Assembly (NCBI GenBank): GCA_009781675.1 | Contig: WQVG01000002.1 | Location: 62,001 to 126,000 of the forward strand | Origin: Candidatus Bathycorpusculum acetigenes | Lineage (GTDB): Archaea > Thermoproteota > Bathyarchaeia > Bathyarchaeales > Bathycorpusculaceae | Length of the DNA: 64,000 nt | Reading direction: 5' to 3' | Shown: positions 51,335 through 61,885 of the stretch, piece by piece | Numbering within the stretch: the stretch's first letter is position 1 | How the letters are laid out: every line of letters starts with the position of its first letter | Notes under the pieces: generated by a model | Database searches by the model: none | What the model was told of the DNA's origin: nothing | The model's input: only the letters and a program-made list of their open reading frames with translations | Translations under genes and position numbers: made by a program

Positions 51335-51810
51335 CATCGGTACATTGAGGTATACTGATATCGTGTAGATGGCAGAAATCAATGGAGACAACCCGTTTTT
51401 AGGCATACCCTCAATGGCATTATTCAAAAGTAGGGGGGTTTAAGCCCTGCTTTTCAAAATGTTTATTGTACAGGCTCTGCAAAATTACCCACAGGACGAC
51501 TGTTGCCGTTTGATTTATGCGATTTTTAGAATTTAACCACAAACCAGCCTTTAGTACCCATATAGGCTAAACCCCTAATTGCCCTTAACTAGATGTCCTC
51601 AAACCAGCGTGTTAAGCCTCACATTTACTCAAAAAACCGTTTAATTGTCACAATTTATTTAAAATGATGTTTTACGACTTTAAACAGAAACAAGTGGCAA
51701 AAAACAAACACGTCAATAGACATTTATGCCGTTTTTCAAGAGATCAAACAGATTTATAGCTCCACATATCTTGTTACCATAATATATTGATAAAATGCCA
51801 AGTTCCGGTT

Positions 51811-52485
51811 TTATACGTATGTACTTGCTTCTCTAATTGATAAATTTGCCATCTTGTCTTTATACCGCGCCAGAAATTCACGTACCCAATCAGGGCTTGT
51901 TTTACTATATTCGCGTAAACTCCAGCCGATTGTCTTGTTAATAAAAAACTCTGTTTGCCCCAAATTGTTGACGATTATTTGTTCCAATAATGCCGTGTTT
52001 GTCTTCTCTTTTCGCAACAGTTGGTGATCAATAGCGATGCGTCTTAGCCAAAAGTTATCATCCGTACTCCATTCAAGTAAAATATCGTTGACTTCAGGAA
52101 AATTCAGAGCGATACCACCTATTATTCGATCTAAGCAATCGATTGTATCCCACCAAGACTTTGTAGTAGCGAGTTTTTTTAGGCGCGGAATATCATCAGG
52201 CGTAAGCCGCTTTGTATGTACATTAAGGTAGTCTAGCGCTAAATATTGAAATTCACGCTCTTTTTTCCAACATTCATCTATAAATATCCAATCTATGGTG
52301 GCGTCATTTTTAGTATGATTTAGAAATTCTTTAGAAAGTTCTCTGCGTTTGGGCGTGGGAATACCTAAAAATGGGAATAAATCACGCATATATTTACTCA
52401 TTTTAATTGCATTGTTAGAGTCTGCGGCAAGGCAGTAGGTTTCAAATGCTGTTTGGTAATTCATGTTTATCGCTCCACGCTTCAT
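51811..52485 (-). CDS. DNA alkylation repair (AlkD-like HEAT-repeat) protein
   Basis: MSKYMRDLFPFLGIPTPKRRELSKEFL, WWDTIDCLDRIIG, FFINKTIGWSLREYSKTSPDWVREF. Confidence 0.93.
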   Translation of the reverse strand: MKRGAINMNYQTAFETYCLAADSNNAIKMSKYMRDLFPFLGIPTPKRRELSKEFLNHTKNDATIDWIFIDECWKKEREFQYLALDYLNVHTKRLTPDDIPRLKKLATTKSWWDTIDCLDRIIGGIALNFPEVNDILLEWSTDDNFWLRRIAIDHQLLRKEKTNTALLEQIIVNNLGQTEFFINKTIGWSLREYSKTSPDWVREFLARYKDKMANLSIREASTYV

Positions 52486-52864
52486 CTAAAATTGTCAGCG
52501 CAGGTAATTCGCAGCATTATTCTAATTGGCTGAGACATTTATAGTCGATGGGTAAGATTTACAGCAGTGCATGAGGGCAAGTGTTTTACCATGTCTATAC
52601 AGTCTTCTAAACGCTTTTAGCGTGTTAATTGGGAATAACGGTTTGTTAATATCTTTTGTTACGGAAATTTTATATTGACATATAAAAAATTACATAACGA
52701 TGAAAAAATTTACAGGGGAATGGTGTTCGGAGGCTTCAAATAAACGGCAAGTAAAAAGACAGCCTCACAGCTATTGTCGGCTAAATCGGATATCGGCAGT
52801 TAAGTCGTATTCAAGTAAAAACATTTAACGTAGAGATAAAAACAAATAGAGCAAGAGTGAGCGG

Positions 52865-53419
52865 ATGATCGATAAAAAGAGAATCGAAAACGCAATAAAG
52901 GAAATCTTGTATGCGATAGGTGAAGATCCTAATCGGGAAGGACTCGTTGAAACACCCACAAGAGTGGCCGATATGTATGCCGAGATATTTGCCGGTTTAC
53001 ATGCCAACCCAAAAGGATGTACAAAAATCTTCTATGAACCAGAAAACAGCGGACTTGTCGTTGTAAAAGATATTCCTTTTCAATCTGTATGTGAACACCA
53101 TTTAATACCCTTTATAGGAAAAGCGTGTATAGCGTATAAGCCTAATGGCGGACGCATATTGGGTCTCAGTAAAGTAGCCCGCATAATTGACATATTATCT
53201 GGAAGACCCCAAGTACAAGAAAGGCTCACCGCACAGTTAGCTGAGACAATAGTAGAAATCGTCGATCCCAAAGGTGTGTATGTCTATATTGAAGCAGAGC
53301 ATTTATGCATGACCATGAGGGGCGTAAAAAAGCCGGGAGCTAAAACAGTTACCACTTGCATAAAAGGCAATATCGACGCAAATGACATAGCCACCGTTAG
53401 AGGCGGTAATTATAGTTAA
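52865..53419 (+). CDS. folE: GTP cyclohydrolase I
   Basis: [62 protein letters not shown]. Confidence 0.97.
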   Translation: MIDKKRIENAIKEILYAIGEDPNREGLVETPTRVADMYAEIFAGLHANPKGCTKIFYEPENSGLVVVKDIPFQSVCEHHLIPFIGKACIAYKPNGGRILGLSKVARIIDILSGRPQVQERLTAQLAETIVEIVDPKGVYVYIEAEHLCMTMRGVKKPGAKTVTTCIKGNIDANDIATVRGGNYS

Positions 53420-53426
53420 TGTTAGA

Positions 53427-54671
53427 ATGGTCTATCCGAAAAATCTAAATGAAGCAGAAGAAGAAATAAGCAAAATAAATCATGACCACAGCATCATACA
53501 ATACATGGCCTCTAAGGCCGTTCAGCTTTGCATGTTTGTTGAGGATGTCCCGCCCTTTGTTGCAGACGCTATTAAGCAGATAATAGATGATACAGGCGGG
53601 AACGCAGTTATTCAGAAAGGTTTGGTTAATGGTCCGCTGGAAAATACAAACATTCTCATTATTGGCAACTTAAACCAGATAAACAAGACACTTATAAAAC
53701 TTGCATCACAATCTGAAGTATTATCAGACATAGGTTCCAAAATACAATTTGCCACACAAAGCGTTGAAAAAAAAGAACCAACTTATTACTGCTGTGGAAA
53801 ACATAAACTTGAAATCGGCAAAAAAACATACATAATGGGCATTTTAAACATTACAGCTGACTCATTTTCGGGTGATGGACTTCTATCAGAAGTGCCAAAT
53901 ACGCTACTTAGAGAAACAACAGATAAATCATCTGACAGATTGCAGATCAATGATAGAAAGTCAATTATTGAGACAGCTTGTCGCAGAGCTGAAAAAATGG
54001 TTGCAGATGGAGCGGATATAATCGATGTTGGAGGCGAATCCACAAGACCAGGATACACCGCGGTTAATGATAGAGAAGAATTAGACAGAATCCTTGGTGT
54101 TGTAGAAAGACTGACCAAAACACTCAAAGTACCAATCTCGGTTGATACCTCAAAATTGTATGTTGTCGAAAATGTACTCAAAGCAGGTGCACATATTATT
54201 AATGATGTCAATGGACTGTTAAAAGAACCAAAAATTGCTGAACTGGCGGCAACCTATGGTGCCGGCGTCATTGCCATGCATAACCCAGATAGCCCCATTA
54301 AGGGAGATATTTTCAGTCATATTACCCGATCTTTGAGAAAGAGCGTGGATATAGCTATGAATTCAGGGATAAAACAAGAGAGTATCAGTTTGGATCCAGG
54401 GATAGGGTTTGGTAAAACATTGGAACAAAATTTGGAAGTCATGCGACGGCTCGACGAGCTTAAATGTCTTGGATACCCCGTTTTACTTGGCACTTCAAGA
54501 AAATCCATGATAGGCAAAATTCTTGATCTTCCGGTGAATAATCGCCTAGAGGGTACAGCAGCCACGGTTACCCTTGGAGTCGTTAAAGGGGTCGATTTCA
54601 TAAGGGTACACGATGTGAAAGAGATGCATAGGGTCGTAAAGATGAGCGATGCAATGATTAGGAGAATATAA
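53427..54671 (+). CDS. folP: dihydropteroate synthase, N-terminally extended
   Basis: YIMGILNITADSFSGDG, IIDVGGESTRPG, ISVDTSK, LLGTSRKSMIG. Confidence 0.96.
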   Translation: MVYPKNLNEAEEEISKINHDHSIIQYMASKAVQLCMFVEDVPPFVADAIKQIIDDTGGNAVIQKGLVNGPLENTNILIIGNLNQINKTLIKLASQSEVLSDIGSKIQFATQSVEKKEPTYYCCGKHKLEIGKKTYIMGILNITADSFSGDGLLSEVPNTLLRETTDKSSDRLQINDRKSIIETACRRAEKMVADGADIIDVGGESTRPGYTAVNDREELDRILGVVERLTKTLKVPISVDTSKLYVVENVLKAGAHIINDVNGLLKEPKIAELAATYGAGVIAMHNPDSPIKGDIFSHITRSLRKSVDIAMNSGIKQESISLDPGIGFGKTLEQNLEVMRRLDELKCLGYPVLLGTSRKSMIGKILDLPVNNRLEGTAATVTLGVVKGVDFIRVHDVKEMHRVVKMSDAMIRRI

Positions 54672-54672
54672 A

Positions 54673-55629
54673 TTGTCAACACCAACACCACATATGGATA
54701 AAATAATAATTGAAGGTCTAAAAGCATGTGGAAAGCATGGGGTTTTGGATTTTGAGAGGCAATATCCTCAATCGTTCACTGTAGATATAGAAATATGGGC
54801 AGACATCTCAAAGTCTTATTTAAGTGATGATTTAGAAGACACTGTGAATTATGCCGGCGTTTACGACATAATAAAGACAACTATTGAAACACAGAGCTTT
54901 AGACTTATTGAACGACTTTCTTATGTAATAATAGAAAAAATTTTCCACTATAACACCTGCATACAAAAAATCAAAATTCGAGTTATAAAAGATAAAGCCC
55001 CCCTAAACGGGCAAGTTGATAGCACTGGTGTGGAAATTGAAAAAAGCAGAGACACCACTTTAATGCAGGATGCAGACGTAAAAACAAACATAGATCCCGA
55101 GATTGGTGCAAACACGAACCTAGAGGCTGATGAGGGGTATAAAGCGGTATTGGCATTGGGATCAAACATCGGGGACAGGTATCAAAACATTCAAAAAACG
55201 CTGGAAATGTTGTCTGAGTCCACAGGCATAAACATATTAAATAGGTCTAATTTGTACGAAACAGAACCGGTAGGCTATGTTGAGCAAGAGAAGTTTTATA
55301 ATGCCGCAATTCTTGTCGAAACGACGTTAAATCCCTTTGAGTTGTACAGTAAAGTTAAGGATATTGAAAACAATTTAGGACGAAAGAAAACTTTCAGATG
55401 GGGCCCAAGGCTCATAGATATTGATATAATAGCATATGAGAGATGCGTGATTAATACAAAAGGTTTGACTTTGCCACATAAAGAATACATGCAAAGAGCA
55501 TTTGTCTTAAAGCCCTTATCAGATATGCCTGATGCAGTAGAAGTGGCAGGCCTAAACATGACACTTATAGAAAAAATGACTGAGTGCGCAGATGATTACC
55601 AGGGCTTAAAATGCATTGGCCCTCTATAG
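54673..55629 (+). CDS. folBK: fused dihydroneopterin aldolase / HPPK
   Basis: N-term KACGKHGVLDFERQYPQSFTVDI (FolB); C-term ALGSNIGDRYQNIQKTLEML, NLGRKKTFRWGPRLIDIDII (FolK). Confidence 0.95.
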   Translation: MSTPTPHMDKIIIEGLKACGKHGVLDFERQYPQSFTVDIEIWADISKSYLSDDLEDTVNYAGVYDIIKTTIETQSFRLIERLSYVIIEKIFHYNTCIQKIKIRVIKDKAPLNGQVDSTGVEIEKSRDTTLMQDADVKTNIDPEIGANTNLEADEGYKAVLALGSNIGDRYQNIQKTLEMLSESTGINILNRSNLYETEPVGYVEQEKFYNAAILVETTLNPFELYSKVKDIENNLGRKKTFRWGPRLIDIDIIAYERCVINTKGLTLPHKEYMQRAFVLKPLSDMPDAVEVAGLNMTLIEKMTECADDYQGLKCIGPL

Positions 55630-55689
55630 CAACCATTTTAACTATCGGTATAAAAACAAAGGTCACAAGGATCAGAGCTGAATTTAGAG

Positions 55690-55864
55690 ATATGGTAACT
55701 TAAGGAACTGCACAAACGGCAACTCATAACTCGCGAAGAACTGGAAAAGTTATAAAGAGTGTAATGCAATATAGCGGTTGGACATGATGAAGGATGAGAC
55801 AGACTGAGGCGCATTGCCAAGTCTCGACCGAGCAAGGGAAATACAAGATACAGACAGGGGTAAT
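55690..55864 (+). pseudogene. possible decayed coding remnant
   Basis: Frames give KELHKRQLITREELEKL* and AVGHDEG*DRLRRIAKSRPSKGN; broken by stops. Confidence 0.25.
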
Positions 55865-56212
55865 ATGTTCAACGAAATCTGCATTTATGAAGCTAGAATA
55901 GATAAACAGAACGAAATTGAGGAGCTAATGCGTGAAGTAGCAGAATTTTATCGTTCACAACCCGGCGTAATTGATGTGCGCTATATAAAACGTACACACC
56001 GCCAAAAAGACTTTAATGCTGTCAAAGCAGGCGAACCACCCATCCGTCTAACAAGGCAGGTTGGGAAGGTCACTTATATGCTCTGTTTGGTGGTTGAAGA
56101 CGAAGAAACCCATGGAAGGTTGGCGAAGCCTGGACTTGAAAAGTTCTATAAACGGTGGACCCGTTGCCTTACTACCATGCCGAAGATACTTTTAGGCGAA
56201 AATATTGTATAA
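55865..56212 (+). CDS. ABM-like (antibiotic biosynthesis monooxygenase fold) protein
   Basis: MFNEICIYEARIDKQNEIEELMREVAEFYRSQPGVIDVRYI layout. Confidence 0.6.
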   Translation: MFNEICIYEARIDKQNEIEELMREVAEFYRSQPGVIDVRYIKRTHRQKDFNAVKAGEPPIRLTRQVGKVTYMLCLVVEDEETHGRLAKPGLEKFYKRWTRCLTTMPKILLGENIV

Positions 56213-56393
56213 AAGATCTCCGCGGAAGTTATATGGGAGTTGCTCTCGCTTTGTGTAGAGAGGGTTTAATCTGTGTTCGGTAGCGTGAAATGGTACGAAA
56301 AAACAACGAACAACGACAAAACTTTGATCGATTATAAGGTACGTCTCTGCAAGAGATCGGTATATTAAAATATTTAGCGGATAATTTGAGGTT

Positions 56394-56834
56394 ATGAAGA
56401 AAGTACTTGTACTATATTATAGCCGCAGTGGGAACACTGAAAAGATGGCTAATGCCGTGGTTGAAGGGGCCAAAAGTATCAACGGCATCGAAGTCCAATT
56501 AAGCTATCATGTTGAACCCCAAGAGTTAACTGGTTACAACGCAATTCTCGTTGGCACCCCAACTTATCGCAAAGAAATACCAGTCGAATATAAGAACCTC
56601 TTTGAAGCAGTCACCGCCCAAGGAATAAACTTAAAGGACAAAACAGGCGCCGTCTTTGGTTCTTATGGCTGGAGCGGAGAAGCAACACGATTGGTTCAAG
56701 ATATTATGCAAAAGGTTGAAATGCGAGTCACTGAGCAACCCATAAACGCCAAGTACATACCGGATCAAGCCACGCTTGAGGCTTGCCGCAGTCTGGGGAA
56801 GAGAGTTTCCGAAAATTTGATGAATGAAGCTTAA
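56394..56834 (+). CDS. flavodoxin
   Basis: VLYYSRSGNTEKMANAVVEGA; VFGSYGWSGEA. Confidence 0.93.
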   Translation: MKKVLVLYYSRSGNTEKMANAVVEGAKSINGIEVQLSYHVEPQELTGYNAILVGTPTYRKEIPVEYKNLFEAVTAQGINLKDKTGAVFGSYGWSGEATRLVQDIMQKVEMRVTEQPINAKYIPDQATLEACRSLGKRVSENLMNEA

Positions 56835-57033
56835 CCTGACTCCTCAACATAATTGTTGCTTTTTACCCTAGTGGAAGAGCGGGAGCAAGTTACAAAAGGT
56901 TTGAAAAGATAATATAACGGTTAAGAGTCGACTTTTGTAAAACGGTTACGACGTATTGTCGGTCAGTACCGAAACACAAATGGAAGAAGACTTTGGAATA
57001 AAAACAGTTTAAAGCTCCAAACGGGGACAGGGG

Positions 57034-58593
57034 TTAAAATAAGGTGGCGTCTTGCAGATAATTCTTATTAGTTCTTAAGGCTATCTCGGCCTTTGTTAAT
57101 TCGTTACTAAGATATGCAGAATGATCCAATTTCGAAACTATACCCATTTCCAAAATCTTTGCATGTACTGCTTGAGCCGTTTTGCCTTTGATAATATTGG
57201 CAGGCTTAGTTTGATTGTTCGCTGAGTAATGTATAGCAACTAACATGCGGTCAGTATGGTCTATAAAAATTCTAAAAGCACCCAAGTGATCAAGGGTGGC
57301 GGGCGCTACTTTTTCAGGGGCAATAATAACTGACTTAGCGGTAGATTCTAGGGTTCTGTCGTAGGGTTCTTCGTGGTCACGCTTGTCTTTGAGGATCAAA
57401 AGGTCGATACCAAGGTCTTTTGGGACGGATCCGCGTTTTTTAGCTAGAAACATCATTTTTGATGCAACAACCTCTTCGGCAACGGTGCCTTTGGCTTTGA
57501 TGCTCTTCTCTGTTGCTAAGAGGATACCCCCGCCTATCTCTGCTGAGAGGCGGGTTAAGACGGCGTTTAGGCCCACAGAATCTGCATCAAAGAGTTCAGT
57601 TACATTAGAGATACCGATAAACAGGGGTACCTCAGGGTTTCGCTGTGCAAACTCTTTAAAAGCAAAAAATGAGTTGAGGATTTCTTGGGGATCTAAAATT
57701 AAGTCTGCTAGGATGCGATTTACGCCTAGGCTTCTGGCTGTGGCAATGGTTTCCTCAAGAAACGGTATACGTTCAGAGGCTTTTTTTGGAATGTAGCCTA
57801 TACTCTGGTTAGTGGGAATAACAACAACTACGACATCTTTGATGTAGGGGGCTATGGCTTTGAGGTTGCCTGCGTCAGCGCTTAAAACTAGTTGTGCACC
57901 TGCTTTCACTGCCGCTTTAATCTCCTCAGGATTGAGCGAATCGATACTCACAGGCAAATCAGTGACTTCCCGAACCCAGTGTACCATCTGTGCAGCTTTT
58001 TCTGGTTGGGATTCACCTGTAACCATACCAACATCGATAAAATCTGCACCTGCTAAGGCAAAGCGACGTGCCGTTTGTTGGATAGTCGTCTTGTCCATCA
58101 GAGCGGCATCCACAATTTCGGCGAGCACCCGCAGGGGAAAATCTTTGCCAACCGCCACATCGCCTACTATCATGTTTCCGGGGTTTTTAAGCAGGATGTC
58201 GCGTTGATTTTCGACTTTTTCTAGTTCTGCCAAAGCTTTCTTAGTCAGCTTCTGCTGGAGTAACTCATCGGCGGGTGTGGTCGTTGAGAGTTCCACTTCG
58301 CAGAGCATATCGAGCACTACAGGAAGGTCAGCGGCATATCGGGGTCCCTTAAAGGCAGAGATACCGATGGCTTTGGTTATGACAGCAGTGTTGCCTCTGA
58401 GCAAACCAGGAGTTAGGATAATGTTGAAACGTGAGAGATTTTGGTCTTTTAAGCCATCAATGATTGTTTGGGGCGTTAAAAAAGCGGCAACTGCAGTTTG
58501 TAGTGCAATAACTTCGGTTTCAATTTGGCTTTGTTTGGCGTATGTAGCAACGGCTTCTGCGGCCAGTTGTCCGGTGATAAGAAGCACCTTCAT
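57034..58593 (-). CDS. dihydropteroate synthase-like protein (methanopterin-associated type)
   Basis: ADFIDVGMVTGESQPEKA, LPVSIDSLNPEEIKAAVKAGAQLVLS; ~519 aa, next to beta-RFAP synthase. Confidence 0.85.
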   Translation of the reverse strand: MKVLLITGQLAAEAVATYAKQSQIETEVIALQTAVAAFLTPQTIIDGLKDQNLSRFNIILTPGLLRGNTAVITKAIGISAFKGPRYAADLPVVLDMLCEVELSTTTPADELLQQKLTKKALAELEKVENQRDILLKNPGNMIVGDVAVGKDFPLRVLAEIVDAALMDKTTIQQTARRFALAGADFIDVGMVTGESQPEKAAQMVHWVREVTDLPVSIDSLNPEEIKAAVKAGAQLVLSADAGNLKAIAPYIKDVVVVVIPTNQSIGYIPKKASERIPFLEETIATARSLGVNRILADLILDPQEILNSFFAFKEFAQRNPEVPLFIGISNVTELFDADSVGLNAVLTRLSAEIGGGILLATEKSIKAKGTVAEEVVASKMMFLAKKRGSVPKDLGIDLLILKDKRDHEEPYDRTLESTAKSVIIAPEKVAPATLDHLGAFRIFIDHTDRMLVAIHYSANNQTKPANIIKGKTAQAVHAKILEMGIVSKLDHSAYLSNELTKAEIALRTNKNYLQDATLF

Positions 58594-58595
58594 CT

Positions 58596-59561
58596 TTAAG
58601 CCTCGACGTTGATGGTTGCACCTTGGTTGTTGGCTTTGGCGATAAAGGCGTCGCCTCCGGCGTTGTCTTTAAGATGTTTTTGGACTTTGGTTAAAAATGA
58701 GTTTGCTTGTTGTTGTTTTACGATTGCGTAGAGTGCAGGCCCCCAGGAACTCTGGCCTACTCCGTATGCGCCTGTCTGTTTCATGAATTCGATGCATTTT
58801 GTGGAGGCTGATTTGGCGTAGGTTCCACCTTGAGCTTGAGCAAAATGGTTTCCTGTTAAAATTTGGATTTTTGTGAGTGCCGTCCCAAAGTTCTCGATGT
58901 CGTGTTCTGCTATTGCGGGTAATAGTTTGAGCATAATTAAGCGGCAGATCTGTCCCACATCGTGGGCGGGCATGCTTGTGAGCTTGTCAAATGCATGATT
59001 TTCTTCAGAGCTGGATAAACCCTTGGACTGGTTGGGAAAAGCAACGATAAAGCACCATTCCTCAGGAAATGGCTTATGGTAAATCAGCGGCGGAGCAACT
59101 TGGGTTTTTGGGTTTTTGCCGCCATCCACCACAAAACCCCCATACTCAAAGATGCTGGTGCCAACGCTTGTCCGTTTGGCTCGCCCGACGGCGGTTGCAA
59201 GTTCGGGTATTGGCGCTTTGATATCTGAGATTTTTGCGAGTGCGACCGCGATGGCTATGGCAAGTTGGGTGCCTGAGCCTAAACCGGTATGGCATGGAAT
59301 TGTTTTGGCGATGTTGAGATGTACTTTGGGCTGTAGGGGGTATTTTGTGAAAAAACGGTCGGTGATTTCTTGGGCGAGGTCTGTTTGTTCTCCTGTAATT
59401 TTGAGACCGGTAGCGGTTTGAGCTTCGACTATGACGTTTGGGTGGTCTATACCGACGCCTAAGCCTCCAAACAAGCGGTCTAGGTCGCCATTCATGTCGA
59501 TTAAGCCTAAATGGAGTCTTGCGGGGGTTTTGATGGAGATTTTTATGGTTCCTGCCTCCAC
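58596..59561 (-). CDS. beta-ribofuranosylaminobenzene 5'-phosphate synthase (GHMP-fold)
   Basis: TPARLHLGLIDMNGDLDRLFGGLGVGI, IPCHTGLGSGTQLAIAI, GVGQSSWGPALYA. Confidence 0.93.
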   Translation of the reverse strand: MEAGTIKISIKTPARLHLGLIDMNGDLDRLFGGLGVGIDHPNVIVEAQTATGLKITGEQTDLAQEITDRFFTKYPLQPKVHLNIAKTIPCHTGLGSGTQLAIAIAVALAKISDIKAPIPELATAVGRAKRTSVGTSIFEYGGFVVDGGKNPKTQVAPPLIYHKPFPEEWCFIVAFPNQSKGLSSSEENHAFDKLTSMPAHDVGQICRLIMLKLLPAIAEHDIENFGTALTKIQILTGNHFAQAQGGTYAKSASTKCIEFMKQTGAYGVGQSSWGPALYAIVKQQQANSFLTKVQKHLKDNAGGDAFIAKANNQGATINVEA

Positions 59562-60223
59562 AATGCAATCCGCTTTTGTAAATCATCTAACACCAATGTG
59601 TAGATGCTGTTGGGAGCCACACGTTCTACAATATCGGCGTAGTCACGGATTTTTTCGATTAATTTGGCAGTTTCGGTTTGTTTTTGAGGTATTTTGAGGT
59701 ATGCTTCTATGCGGGTTGCATGTATGAGTGTTTCGAGCGTTAATGCCATGGCGCGGCTGTAGGGTTGAGGATAGCTTGCCTTTGAGGTGATGTGCTGAAC
59801 TCTGCAGGTAACTTCTGTTTTTTCATCGTCAATCGGCTTAAAGTTCACGATTAAGACTTCAAGAGCGGCATCTGTATCCCGTAGCTTTGGGGCCTTCACA
59901 AAATTTGCTTGAACAAACCACTCTGAGGGAACTTTTCCCTCGGGGTTGATTTCTTTGAATGTGGATTTGTAGAAGACCTCTATATCACTGGTAAGGTTTA
60001 TGACGGCACATTGGGCAGTTTTTAGGTTCCGCAGGGTTTTTGAGGTATTAAAGATCGTTAGGGTCAGGTGTTTTTCATCAAGCATTGTTACGCCCATGGG
60101 TGCTGTGTTGGGTGTGTGATCGGGATTTGGGGTGGAGATAATGGATTCATAGATTACATTTTTTTTGAAGTTGAAGCTGGATAGTTTCTCTAAATCAGCT
60201 TGGAACCGCACAGTCATGAGCAT
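59543..60223 (-). CDS. DUF447 family protein
   Basis: NFKKNVIYESIISTPNPDHTPNTAPMGVTMLDE; adjacent to beta-RFAP synthase. Confidence 0.85.
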   Translation of the reverse strand: MLMTVRFQADLEKLSSFNFKKNVIYESIISTPNPDHTPNTAPMGVTMLDEKHLTLTIFNTSKTLRNLKTAQCAVINLTSDIEVFYKSTFKEINPEGKVPSEWFVQANFVKAPKLRDTDAALEVLIVNFKPIDDEKTEVTCRVQHITSKASYPQPYSRAMALTLETLIHATRIEAYLKIPQKQTETAKLIEKIRDYADIVERVAPNSIYTLVLDDLQKRIALWRQEP

Positions 60224-60814
60224 TCCCGTTCAATCGAATGTAAAATTTTACAGTTAGATAATAAAAGTTTTGCCACATAAACCGTCAAAGGTTTACCGTC
60301 TAAAGGGCCACAACAGCAACATCGGCACTTGGCCTTCAAAATGGTAGAAAATATTCAGAATACGGTTCATCGAGATTTAGTGTAATAACCCCTTTTTGAG
60401 CCCGAGGGGTAAATGAGGAATTACGGTTTGTTGTATTGTGTCATCGTTTTTTGCTACGGAGTTTACTGGTCATCGCTCGTCTTAAACGTCGTTGTTCTTT
60501 GATGAGAGGTATGTTATCAAAGAACCTACCGATTTCACGTATTGCAGGAGGTCACATCCAACGTTTCCAACACTGACTGAATATCCGATTCATACCAGTT
60601 GGTGTGAGCCTGTTTCTGTTTTCTATGTTATCTCAACCTTATCGGCTAATATATCACTAGCAACAAGCAGAAAGTACATCCTACAAATCGTACTATATAT
60701 CGACTTTCCAATAATAGTACATTATTTCCAGGATACTATTCAAGTCTTGTTTTACGGATAAAATTAGCTGAAACATAACTGCTGACAAATATATACGAGA
60801 TTGGAAATACGGGT

Positions 60815-61885
60815 TTAGGCTTGTTGCTCAGCCAAATGGCTTAATTGCAATAGGGCTTTGCCTGAACTTAATGCTTCGCGTGCCCGTTCCATGCCATCTT
60901 TGTATGAAGTACTTGTGTCTGAAACGTACAGAGCGGCAGCAGCATTCATACAGAACAGATCAGCTAGTGGATGGGTGTACTCGCCGGAAAGAACCCGCTT
61001 AATGGCCACTGCATTATCGTATGCTTTGTTGTAGGAGGCAACATCAAAAGTGATGTGGGTTTTTATGCCGAAATCTTCTGGTTGTACAGTATATGTTTGA
61101 ATTTTATTGTTTTTAAGTTCAACTACTCTTGTTGGACCACAGGGTGAAAATTCATCAATACCAAGGTCAGCATCATGACCCTTAACCATGCCGTATGGAG
61201 CTACAGCACGACTAACGCCGATTTCTTTCAAGATGGCAATAAGTTGATCACATACTTGAGGTGCATAAGCGCCAATTACCATACAACTGGTATTCGCACA
61301 GGGCATTGTCAAGGGTCCGACAATGTTAAATGCGGATGTAAAACGCATGTACTGGATAAGGCGTGCCCAACCGGATTTTAAAAATATTTCACCGGGCAGG
61401 TAGCAGATATTGTATTTTTCTAAACTTTGTTTTGCTTTACTCATTGGGCTCGATAGGTTAACGCCTAATATTTCAAAAATTTCAGATGCTCCCGAGACGC
61501 CTGTTACTTTTTTGGCGCCTTTTTTAGCAATCGGAACACCGCAAGCGGAAGCAATAAGTGCGGCAGGCGAGGATGCATTTACAGTTTTCATAGCATCCGA
61601 CCCTGTGCCGACAATATCGCAGACAGTCCCTTTAACGTTAGCTGTAAATTTTTCTGTGTCAAACTTGTCTAGGGCATCCCAAACGCCAGATAACTCTTCA
61701 GTTGTTGGTTTACGGGCAATGTGAACTATCAAAAAAGCCCCCTGTTGGAGTTCGGGTTGCTCATTTAAGATAATTTGACGATATGCTTCACAGGATTCTT
61801 CGCGGGTCATCGTTTTACCGGCAGCTACTTTACAGATTAGTTGACCGAATTCGCGTAATTTTTCTTCAGTTACCAAAGTCATCAA
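60815..61885 (-). CDS. TrpD-like (anthranilate phosphoribosyltransferase) family paralogue
   Basis: DIVGTGSDAMKTVNASSPAALIASACGVPIAKKGAKKVTGVSG; FNIVGPLTMP. Confidence 0.88.
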   Translation of the reverse strand: MMTLVTEEKLREFGQLICKVAAGKTMTREESCEAYRQIILNEQPELQQGAFLIVHIARKPTTEELSGVWDALDKFDTEKFTANVKGTVCDIVGTGSDAMKTVNASSPAALIASACGVPIAKKGAKKVTGVSGASEIFEILGVNLSSPMSKAKQSLEKYNICYLPGEIFLKSGWARLIQYMRFTSAFNIVGPLTMPCANTSCMVIGAYAPQVCDQLIAILKEIGVSRAVAPYGMVKGHDADLGIDEFSPCGPTRVVELKNNKIQTYTVQPEDFGIKTHITFDVASYNKAYDNAVAIKRVLSGEYTHPLADLFCMNAAAALYVSDTSTSYKDGMERAREALSSGKALLQLSHLAEQQA

